Assembly (NCBI GenBank): GCA_037074765.1
Contig: JBAMDO010000019.1
Span: 1-64,000 of the forward strand
From: Mansonella perstans
Taxonomy: Eukaryota > Nematoda > Chromadorea > Rhabditida > Onchocercidae
Direction: 5' to 3'
DNA length: 64,000 bases
This document shows, piece by piece, positions 25,301 to 35,700 of this stretch (position 1 is the stretch's first letter; the number at the start of each line of letters is the position of its first letter). The notes under the pieces are model-generated. The model ran no database searches and was not told the DNA's origin. It worked only from the letters and a program-made list of their open reading frames with translations. Made by a program: the position numbers and the translations under genes.

Positions 25301-28300
25301 ATTTTAGAACTGTGACTAACTGAATTTCAGTTTTCTTCACATTGTTGTCTTCTAATTATTTTTGCTTAGAAAACTATGTTCCCTGATTTTTAATCCTTTT
25401 TCAGTTTTCAAAAATAAATTAAATGTGCAAATTTACAGTGTTTTCAGATCATTGAAGCCAACGATATTATTGAAAGATTCAGTTCGTTTGAACATGGAAG
25501 CTGCAGACAGCAAACAGAAGGTATCTGTTTTTGCATTTTTAAAAATCTAATCGATTCGAATCAAATTATTTTATTGTATTTTATGACATAGAACTTTCTG
25601 TTTAAAAAATTATGCTAATAATAAAATAATAGGAATTGTAAAATTGCAAAAAAAAACTTAACTTTAAGCTCACTGTCTTTCCTTTTTGACTTCGCTTCAT
25701 TTTCGATCAATTTGTTATGTTGTCCGGAAGAAGAAAATTTTGTCTCAGGTTTGGTGCTCGGAATTCGAGCTGTGTTTTCTCAGTGGCTATATTAATAGTG
25801 TAATTAGAATTTTCAGATTTATAGGTTTTCTCTTTTGGAGTTGGTTCTGAATTAGATGTTACTTTAATTTATTCAAAATTTTGCCTGGAATATCTGAGCA
25901 TGGATTGACCGAGTGTGATTTGCCATTCGTAATTTAATAACAGCTGGGAATATCAAAATCATGTTTTTTCAAGAACATTTTTCACAAAAGTCACTACTGA
26001 TGAATAACTTAGACTGCTTTCAGATGGAAGCGATCAATATTAGCGATTTGAAGAAAGATAAATGTTTTCAAAAATTAGTTCGGAAATTTCAAAAAGATAT
26101 GAACGAACTAAAGAAGCGGCATCAGAAACAGAGAGGATTAGTTCAAAAGCAGCAGGTTTTTATGATTATTTGTTAAATAGACAGTTTCTTTCTTTTCATA
26201 AATATCGAGGTTGAGGAATTTCCTTCGTTGACCCAAAAATTTATGACTTATGAATATATCTGTTGCAAATAATGTTATTCATTGAAATTGTGTATGTGTT
26301 TTATTTAAATCAGAAGTTGGATTTAGTTTTTTCAAGCATTTATTTCATTAAATTTGTGTTGTTATGGCTTAACTCTCTAAATTGGAAATGAGCTTGTTAG
26401 TATCAGCTTGTTTGTGTTGACTAGTATAACTCTTTCTGTTTGTTCTATGTAGTTTTACATTGTATATTGATAAAATTACCGATAATATATATGGTTAAGA
26501 AAAAAAAAAAAAAAAAGCGTGAAACGCCTTTATTAACATTTTCGGTCAGATTTAAATACTTCTTCAGAGTTTTATATTTGGCTTCTTTAACCAATGCTTT
26601 TTTTTCTCTTTTTACTAATTGCATCGGTTATAGCAAACGACTGTCGATAAATTGATTTATGACAGTTGCAAGCGGTCCAAGTGGCGAACAGCGAGTGACA
26701 GTTCAGGAAGTCAGGTACAGCAATCACTGTCGGATATGAAATCCGTATCAGTATCGCATACTCCTGACATTAGTTATAAAGTGTGTTGTGTCTTGTCTTT
26801 CTGTTTGCTCCTTATACTGTTTGTTTTCTTTATAAAATAATCTGTTAAAAAGTTTAGATGTGATGCTGAAGTCAAAGAATGTGAACTTCTTCTGTTATGT
26901 AGTTAATTCATCCGAAAGAACTTAGGAATCTCTATAAGAAATATATGAAAGATTGCCGGATATCATTCTAGTCTCAAATCCTTTTGCAGATAGATTTTTT
27001 CGACTTAACTGGGCAAGTTTTATATCAGATAATTCGAACTACTGTCTTTCAGATGAAGTCTTTAGTATTATCTCAAACAGATGAGTGGTCATCGATGATG
27101 CGAAGGCATGAAAGAGAATGTCATAATCTAAGGCGAGCGCAGATAAAAGAAGAATTTGAATGTCTAGGGTAATTATTAGTTTATCTTTTTTCACAAAAGC
27201 CGATCTCAGCATGTTGTCGTAGCATAGTTTGCGGAAGTTTGCAGTTTAAATAATGACTTCCTAGAATCAAAAATCGTAAGATGCTACAGTATGCGAAACA
27301 ATTTGATGAATGATATCATGAATTTGATCCAGAGAATGCATCTACTGCAAGTTTTGTCAAATGCTGCGTCACAGGAATACATTGTGTTGAATGAGGGGAA
27401 TTCTAATGATTCTAGTGATTTTTAATTCATTGCTGTTTCTAAAAGCCTATGCATGATATATTCCAATCCATGTTTATTTTCTCACAAAGGCTCATCTTTC
27501 AGGAAACTGCTTCAGGATGCTCAAAAACAACAAATGAATATGTTGAAGCTAAGGCTAGAAATTGAGAACAAAGATTTAAGGCAAGCCCAAACAAAGAAGA
27601 GTATGGACGATGCTCGAGCTATACAACAGGTACTTCATGTTTTTTCAGTTTAGGCATTTGGTTGGTCAGCTTTTGTTTCACTATAATAGTATATATTTCT
27701 GCAGAATAACAATGTTACGCAAAGCTTTTTTTTTTTCCTTAACAGGATAAAAACATTAAAACGAAGGCAGAAAGGGATCGACGAATAAAAGAAATGAATG
27801 AAAAAAATTTGAAGATGTTCTGCGAGGAGCGGAAAAGGCTGGCTATGAAGTAATTATTTATTATATATAGCTCACATGATTTTTCAAATCGTCGTTCAAA
27901 CATACCCTACTAACTTCATTTTTTTAAAATTTCATCGTTTAAGGACCAAAAAACATGAGGAGCAGTTGATGAAAAGGCACGAAGAGCAGTATGAGCAATT
28001 TGAGAAGGATGCAGAAAAGGTTTTCCTTTCAAATTAATCTGTAATTTTTTTTCGAAAGCATTCATCATGCTACATAGCTGTCAAGAACAAGAGTTGTATT
28101 AAGTACAATTTCCAAAGCCTGACTTGAATTTCAGTGTCTGTCCGTTTCTTTTATTAATGACTCGTTTGGAGCTAGTAACTAAAAAAATTAATTATAATTG
28201 ATTAATTAACTTCAAGAGAAACCTTGTTTCCTCAGTTTAAATTCCACTTTTTGGATCCCCCTTTCCAGGAGCTCGAGTTGGAGGAAATGAGTCACCGAGA

Positions 28301-28337
28301 AACTCAGTTAGCATCAAAATCTGAATTTATTTGTTGA
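16348..28337 (+). CDS. egl-8: Phospholipase C-beta (EGL-8 type)
   Basis: Hydrolyses PIP2 to IP3 and diacylglycerol downstream of Gq-type G proteins. Exons: 16348-16431, 16635-16745, 16908-17081, 17264-17343, 17454-17589, 17744-17847, 18053-18216, 18324-18447, 18646-18732, 18862-18958, 19263-19617, 20264-20364, 21014-21211, 22948-23089, 23263-23420, 23629-23732, 24009-24111, 24289-24453, 24573-24777, 24935-25118, 25448-25520, 26024-26155, 26634-26780, 27053-27168, 27503-27629, 27746-27849, 27944-28019, 28269-28337. All phases agree (1239 aa). Order: PH-like domain (1-125), EF-hand region (about 130-300), catalytic X box with SSHNTYLTG (His328) and PIITHGKA (His376), acidic linker, Y box from about 606 ([15 protein letters not shown]), C2 domain (about 740-890), then a Lys/Glu/Gln-rich coiled-coil tail typical of PLC-beta. 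Exon 21014-21211 lies in the X-Y linker and needs a GC donor; skipping it also preserves frame. The tail exons around 26634-27168 are the least certain. Confidence 0.95.
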
Positions 28338-29235
28338 CAACTGACGGAAAACAAAGCGGATTACCCCCGAAAAACCGCTTCTTCGCCTTAATTTCTTACT
28401 TCCGTGACAACAGTAGAAGAGACTATTGATGTGGTTTTTTCGAGTCACCTCTCCTTAGGAAATCTCATCTTCCAAGTTTCTAATATTTTCATTTCATGTT
28501 CCTGCATCAAATTATTTCTTTATAAATTTCTTGAAATACAAAATATTTGGCAATGCAGTGAGAAAAGGTATCAGCCAAGGGTACTGATTGGTAATATATA
28601 TCAAAGTATTACGACTCAATTCAGTTTTTAATATGTCTTTCTGCCATTTCATTGTTTATTCAACATACCGAAAATTTCTGTCATATCCTCTTCTGAGTAT
28701 AAATACAGTATGGGAATGTTAGTAGAGAAATGAAATAAATATATGCCGCAATTAGAAAAAGATATCTTTAAGGTTGCTCAAGGCTGTAAAACATATCGCT
28801 GTTGAGTTTCTAACCTGAAAAAGATTGTGAGACTTAACAGTTAGGTAGTCATGTACTGTTTGAAAAATCTTTGGCTTTTGAACTGCATGTTCTGAGAGAG
28901 TGCAGATTCGCATTTTTGCTCGATAAAGGATCCTTCGTAATTCACTGCATGTAAGTTAAAAACAGATCTCAGCTTTGACTATATATATATATACGTGTAA
29001 TGATAACGATAAATCGGAGTAGTATGCGCTTTCCTAGGATAAAGCATGTTTCAAAATAATTTGTGCTGTGGATATGACTGCAATAAAAATGAGACTTGTT
29101 AGAGAATTTTTTCAGCAACTAATAAAACCAGATAAAACCACATTAAGATGCAAAACCAGGACACCAAATGAAGGTTAACAAAACAATCAGTTGCGGTAAA
29201 AAAATACATGTAAGTACAAAGATAGTCATCCTCAT
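28338..29235. other. Convergent 3' intergenic region, no gene seen
   Basis: About 0.9 kb between the 3' ends of PLC-beta and the eIF4E gene. It holds AT-rich sequence with a short (TA)n near 28980 and no supported coding frame. Both 3' UTRs and polyadenylation signals should be here. Confidence 0.5.
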
Positions 29236-32069
29236 TTACCTCGTTTCTTTCATTGGAATAACAATACGGGGTTTCACCATCGAACCCGTACGCACCGATG
29301 AGTCCTGAAGACAAAAACAGGCTAGCCAATCAATGCTCTATCTTCAGCCACCCGTCATATGAATGTTTAAGTCAGACAACCATAACAGTGAAGGAAACTA
29401 ATGCGATAAAATTTGCCATCATAGTTGGAAAGGCCGATATTTCGTATAGTTACAGTTGAAAATATTACTTAAGCTGGATAGTCACCAATCTTCAACACAG
29501 TTCAGAAATAAAAGTTCACTTACTTTGTGAACTTCATAGCGAATAGGTTCCGAGTCAGGAATTTCAAGTTTTGCCTTTAAAATTTGTCCAATGCGTAAAT
29601 TCACATCATCTTTTAGTGAATCGCGTGTCCACAAGGAAACCTAAAAGTGCAAGGTCAATAAAGTCGCATCGTTAATCAGCTTTCATACAAAATTTAAAGC
29701 ATTAAACGCTTGTCAGCTCCGCAGATAATTTAAAACATTAAAATCTGAAATAAATGAATGCTTCCCACCTTATCACCTTTTTGTCGAACATTTACCACCG
29801 CACCACAAATATGTTCACCATGCTCCTCAAACTGTTCCCCAATAATGGCCATCAGTAGCTCGAGCCAATAATGGTCCAACAATTGTGCCCGTTTTTGTTT
29901 GTCGACAACAACAAGCCATCGACCACCTTTCACATTATTTTCATCCTCCCACATCGGTTTAATACCCTCTTTAAACAAATAGTAATCACTTCCCCAATTA
30001 AGACCCGAAGCCGTCTGAATGTGATTGTACAAGCTGAAATAAAATTCCTTTTTCAGTAAATACGTTAATCAGACGTACTGACAGAGATCAGCAACTTATT
30101 CTCAAATACAACTGTACTACACTGAAATTTCGAATTGAAACTTCCCATGTCGTAGAATGACTCAAATCGGAAATTGGAAGTGGTTCAAATTGAAATAATT
30201 ACGAAACAGAAATAAGAGATAAGCTAGGTTTACAGCAGTTCGATATCACAATAAATGCAAGTCAGATTCAGAAGAAACGAAAAACAAACAAAGGTGATGA
30301 CATCGAGAAATATAAGAAATTGGGGATTAACTCACGCCCAAAAGTCTTCAACAGTGTCAAAAACGGCTACTTGTTTCAAACAGTCTTCCCAATCTTTGTT
30401 TCGATCAGCTTTTAAATACCAAAGAGCCCATCGGCACTGCAAGGGGTGACGTGTAAGTGATTCTGGAGCTAGTGCAGAAGGATTTTGAGGCTCCTCAGAT
30501 CGCTGAAAAACATGAACATTTTCTTGGAAATATAGAACATAGACAACATTTATAAATTCAAAAGAATATATCACTTAAACTCGAATAGTCCAGAATTGAA
30601 GCAACAGCAGATATGTTACCCTCTTTCAGAAATGGTGTGGATTTAACTAAAAGTGCAAACAGTTTTCCCAAATAACCACTAGCTAACACCAACTCTCCTA
30701 ATCATTAGATGTATATCAACTGCAATGCAAAAGATCAGAGAAAATACGTTTCCTGCAAAATATTTACTAAAATAAAATCTTCTGAACCACTACCATTTCA
30801 AACAGCCCATCGACTTTTTCGTTTCAGGTCTTTTTTCCTAGTTGGAAAGCACTTTTTTTTTTTTTTTTTTTTTTTTTCAGTGTTATATAAATATAAAAGG
30901 CTAAATTCATCACTTCGTTTCGTATTTTAAAAAGGTTATTCTTTATAAAGTTTGAACGAGATAACACTGACAGCTCTCTATTAATACAAAATAGTATTCA
31001 TTCATAGAGTCCACAATATCGCTAAGAAAAGATCGGGCTTATTTCCTGGAGTTCTCGAATTTCTGTATTGGCATGTGAAATAGTTTACTGAAAACTCACT
31101 TCATCATAACTTGTCTCATTTTCACAATCGTTAGACTGAGTCGTTTCTTCGGCTGTTTCCGACGGATTCTCCATGTCGTTGGTTGACTCCTGCTTAGTAA
31201 GCTCCGATTTCGATATAGGCATATTATCGCAGCTGAAATTGATGAAATTTACTCAAAATATTACGAGTCTTTGAACTGAAGCTATAACAGCAACGTCGTC
31301 TTTTAAAACTAAATGTAAATAATAGGCCACAAATAGTAATATTCTTAAGAATATCAGAAGAGAGCGTGAAAACAATCAGGTAGTGCAGTATTACAGGCTT
31401 TTCTATCACTGAATATACTCTAAATTCGACTTAGATGGGAACATCTATGGAAATATGCAAATTTTGAAATTATTTATAAATCTAGGATTTGGCAACAGCC
31501 AGTAGGAAAGCATACAGCAATAAACAGTGCTCTCAAGCTCTTCAATCCTTCACACGCCTCCTGAAAATGATGGTCAAAAGTGTATCATTGATTGTACATA
31601 GACATGATTTTGAATCTGCATGAAAAATATTCATTTATAGGTGCTCTATCATAATTAGTATGGAAAGTTTAAGTAAAACAAGTATAGGTCAAAAACTGAA
31701 ATAAATCGTTATGATTCTCATGAAATCAAAAAAAGGCTTCAATATAAATAAAATAATTCTCTACAACAATGACGCTGAATATGGTAGCGACAGCAAATTT
31801 TCGAATTGAACTCAATTATAACCGTTTGAGATTCAAAAAATGAATGAAATGGATCAAAATGTTCTGTCAACTTGCATTAAACTCCTCAAATTACAACTTC
31901 GCCATTATCACTTCTTCAATATCAACACTTACCAGACCAACAAATGAAAACAAACTGAACACCACCGAATCAATAAATGACCCAAACTGAACAGTGCCGA
32001 ATCAACAAATGACCTATGACCCAAACTGAACAGTGCCAAACTACCACTCACCTCGAACAGACCAGACAT
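29236..32069 (-). CDS. ife-3: Translation initiation factor eIF4E (IFE-3-like)
   Basis: Binds the mRNA cap and recruits eIF4G for translation. The core comes from exons 31232-31100, 30502-30336, 30033-29769, 29640-29524 and 29304-29236. Counting from the Met at 31222 (246 aa), motifs run HPLQCRWALWYLK (60-72), KDWEDCL (cap-stacking Trp79), FDTVEDFWALYNHI (eIF4G-binding Trp96), KPMWEDENN (Trp125, Glu126), GAVVNVRQKGDKVSLW (Trp189), then DSSVRTGSMVKPR. The short C-terminus ends ETR. An upstream coding extension is possible: exon 32069-32052 (MSGLFE, perfect donor gtgagt) and exon 31560-31526 join in phase to 31232, adding 21 residues (267 aa). If this is wrong, translation starts at 31222. Resemblance to C. 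elegans IFE-3 is judged from remembered family features; the exact paralogue is uncertain. Confidence 0.92.
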
Positions 32070-32118
32070 AGTGAGAAATCTAACGTATCAATCGTAATAT
32101 ACCAATCAGTTTGTTTAC

Positions 32119-32125
32119 GAGAGAG

Positions 32126-32156
<31 letters not shown>

Positions 32157-32181
32157 GGGGGAGGGAGAGAGAGAGAGAGCA
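32119..32181. repeat. GA-rich microsatellite
   Basis: Run of GAGAGA/GAAAGA with a GGGGGAGGGA interruption, in the divergent intergenic region. The spurious Arg/Glu open frame across it is a repeat artefact. Confidence 0.95.
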
Positions 32182-32349
32182 ATTAATATTTGTCTCTGAA
32201 CGCTATACTCTCAGATTCCCGTGTACCTTTAACCCTGTCGTTGCAAAGTTTTGTACAATAATAAGGAAATCCCGGGATGAAAAATTTGCATAAACTGGAA
32301 TCTGACTTAAGCCATTACAATTAATTATTTTCCCCAATAAGTTTTAACA

Positions 32350-32435
32350 ATTAATTAAAGACCAACGAAAATTAAGGTTTAATTAATTAATTAGCGAAAA
32401 CTAAGGTTTAATTAATTAATTAATGAAAATTAAGA
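32350..32435. repeat. ~33-bp direct repeat with TTAATTAA palindromes
   Basis: Two or three copies of a unit of the form AAAATTAAGGTTTAATTAAT with repeated TTAATTAA, between the eIF4E and USP8 genes. Confidence 0.75.
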
Positions 32436-32797
32436 TTTACTAGGCAAGAATTGTCTATAATCAACAATGAAAACATTCTAACGAACGCTTTCAATATATA
32501 TTAATGTTAGTGTATTTTTTCATTAGAGAGAAAAGTTAGTTTTAGCGATCAGATGTTATGCATAATTGTGATACAGCGATAATAGAGATATTCCCAATGA
32601 TATTCCCGAGACTTCCATTTCCAAGATTTTTCATTCTTTCAATTCATACATTACTCTATGCATAACGGGGATTGTTGGCTCTTTAACTGTTATTTATAAA
32701 TTGTGAATGTTTCACACATATATGGGCATTTGTTTTTTATTATCAATGATTTTCTACATCGATATTTTATCGAAATTATCAATGCTTTATTTGCAGT

Positions 32798-35700
32798 ATG
32801 GTTCTAAATCGTCCTGCAGTAATTCGTCTGTCCGATTTACGTTTCAGTAGTTTGGAACATTTAAAATCATCGTGTGATTTAACTCATAAACAAAAATGGG
32901 AACAGACAATTTCACGACTCGTTTGCACAAAGTATACTATTTTATTTAATTTGTTATATTATTTTTCATTCATTATTTCTTTTTGTCTCTGAAACAGTGT
33001 GATATTTGTGTAAGCCTTTATAGAGCATTCGATCATGCAGAACGAGTTTTCGATGAAGCAAAGTTGAAAATGCAGGAAGGAGATGAGGAAGATGCATACA
33101 AATTATTCACACGAATGGGTATTATCTCGAAAATAATTATCAGCAAGAGCGATTTTCAAGAATTCAAAAATTTACCGGTAACAATGAAATGCATAATTAT
33201 GCTGAATAAAAAATACTATTTAAAATTTTTTACCAACAAATTTGTGCATTTAGAATGGTCGTCGTTTCTATTATTTATTTGAGCAATGTATTGCTTATCT
33301 GAAAGAATTGGAAGAGAGTTTAAATAAACGATACGAATTAAAGAAAGTTGAAAAAAGTTATGATGAGCAAAATTTGTCAGTTTTACAACATGGCGAAACA
33401 CAAAAGGAAAAAGATCATTTCATGGGTAATATTATTTCAATTGTTTATAATTTCCAATATTTCTGCAATTCGGTTCAAATCGTTCCAAAATTTTTTTAAA
33501 GTATTTCATTGAATGATATTTGATTAAATTTCCTGTAAATATGTATATTCAAGATGAATCTATGGCAATAGACCCACGTGATCTGGTGCGTTATATTGGT
33601 TGTAAACATCGAGTTCTTATCATTGATTATCGAAATGATCAAACGGATGTCATTCAGTACGCAAATACTGGACAATTATTGGTTGCACAAGTTCCTGCCG
33701 ATGCTATTGTTCCTGGGTTAGATCATTGGCGTCCTCCCTAATTTATATTCCTCGTAGATCATAGTTTGAATAAAAATCCTGAATTACTTTTATAACCTGA
33801 ATTCAAATTAAACGACAAATAGCTCGAGTTCAAAACTACCGTAAGTAATCTTTTCTGTTATTTCCTGTTGTTGGTTTTGTTGTTCCATTATCATGAGTTT
33901 GCCGATGTCATCGATATTATATTGGTTTCAGTCATCTTAGCAACGAAAACATTTAAATAGCATTATTATTGAGGTGGAAAAAGTTAATGTCATTCCCCAT
34001 ACATAGTTTTGAAAAGATGAGAAATGGATATCGCTCATCTTTCTCTATTTGATTAATTCTTTCTTGTAATTTACACAAGAACTGTTTTTAATTTTGTTAT
34101 AATATATTCAGTACGCAGTTTTTTGTTTCAACATTGTCATTATAGTTGTATTGGTTCTTCATTGATTCGCTCGGCCGAGATTGGTCAAAGAGCTATTCTT
34201 CAACGCATGGCAGATGTAGATATGGTAGTGCTAATGGGAAGTGAGAGCGCTCCACATCAGGAAAAAGATATGATTACTGGATCAAAGGAACAAATACTTT
34301 ATAGCGCATTATCAATGGTTTTACTTTTTTACTTTTTATGGTTCTTTTTAAATTATAGGCTGAGATCAAAGAAACAGTGCGGGATAGAATTTAGTCTAAA
34401 AAAAATTCCTATTATGTTCGAATATACTAGTAATAACTAACGGTAGTAGACAGCTATTTTGAATTCGTGACATGGACATAAATTAAGGTAAGCAGGTTTG
34501 GAGAATTAGTGTTAACTCGCAAAATAGGCGAAAAAATTCCTAGTAGGAAGACTTTTCAATCCTGATGTGAAGGAGATCAAGATGAAAGTTTGAAAGGTGT
34601 GTGCTGCAAAATTTTCGTAAATGTTTTCGATTGAACGATAAAATAATTATGCAAAATCAAACCTGATATTGCAGTACAATAATAACTTCCGGTTGAGGAA
34701 GCTGCCAAAATTTTTGAAAGGTGGTTTTGAAAATTGGCGTTTGTATTATCCAATGCATACATCTACGAAATCTGCGATACGAAGGAAATTTGTAGATATT
34801 GCAAATCGTACTGAATTTGCTAGAGCTGTCGCTGAATATAAAAAAGGTTTCTTTTTGTCTTTCGACCTCTTTGCTATGCTGAGTATATCTAAAATACCTC
34901 GTATTAGTTTCTTCAGATTTTGGGATTGATTCCTTAGAATATCCACAGCTATTGCCAGTGATTTATCCTAAAGCAAGTGGACTGTCGATGCCCCATTCGA
35001 GTGTTTCTGATAGTGTCATGGATCATATGGGACAATCTTCGTCTTGCTCCTCATTGTTATTGGAATCTACAGGTACACTTCAAGCATTTAGGTCATGTGT
35101 TTTATCAGTGCCGATTTAAAATTGATATTCTATATGCACGCACTTGGAAACGCATCTTTAATCTGAAAATGGTTGAATTGATATTCTGTTACTGCTACAA
35201 TTCTTTTTGGAATGCACTACTAGCTATTAGAAAATTCTCTAAATGATCTTACAGACATTTCTTAATAGATTGTCTGTATCATCCTTAGGCTGAGCGCTGC
35301 CACCGAAAAATGCATTACTTGAGTTAGGATATATGCTACAGGTATAGCAAATGAATGTTCGGCTATAAATGATTCAAACGTAGCACAGACTCCAGTTCCT
35401 GTTGTCTGTCGAAGTGCAACTGAAAATTCTAATTCGCAGAGTGATATTCCTGCACTTCAGTCGCATCAGCCTCCTATAATTGATCGGAGTAAAAAGCCGC
35501 CTTTAGAGGTATTGTATAAAATATTGATATCATAAAGAAAATGAAAAAAAGGTATTTTATCTTCCCCTAAATGCACACTTTAGTGAATCCTAATATAAAA
35601 GCCTTAATATAGAAATGAATTTAGATTAATTTCATCTACCTATTAAGATATTCTCTGTTTTAGCCAAATATACATTATTTTGTTTGCTGTTTGTCTTCCG

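Larger units (their letters stand above)
32070..32797. promoter_or_regulatory. Divergent intergenic/promoter region with trans-splice-like acceptor
   Basis: About 0.7 kb between the divergent eIF4E and USP8 genes. It contains a GA-rich microsatellite, a TTAATTAA-rich duplication and AT-rich sequence. Its right end is the acceptor ttgcag at 32791-32796, with a single T before the USP8 ATG (32798), as expected for a spliced-leader addition site. No promoter element can be named. Confidence 0.4.

Noticed and set aside
26984..27052. Longer 5' extension of the PLC-beta exon at 27053
   Set aside because: Open in frame from acceptor near 26991 but encodes hydrophobic residues unlike the charged coiled coil; the acceptor at 27052 is stronger.
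32111..32293. Arg/Glu-rich plus-strand frame
   Set aside because: Translation of the GA microsatellite, with no splice partners.
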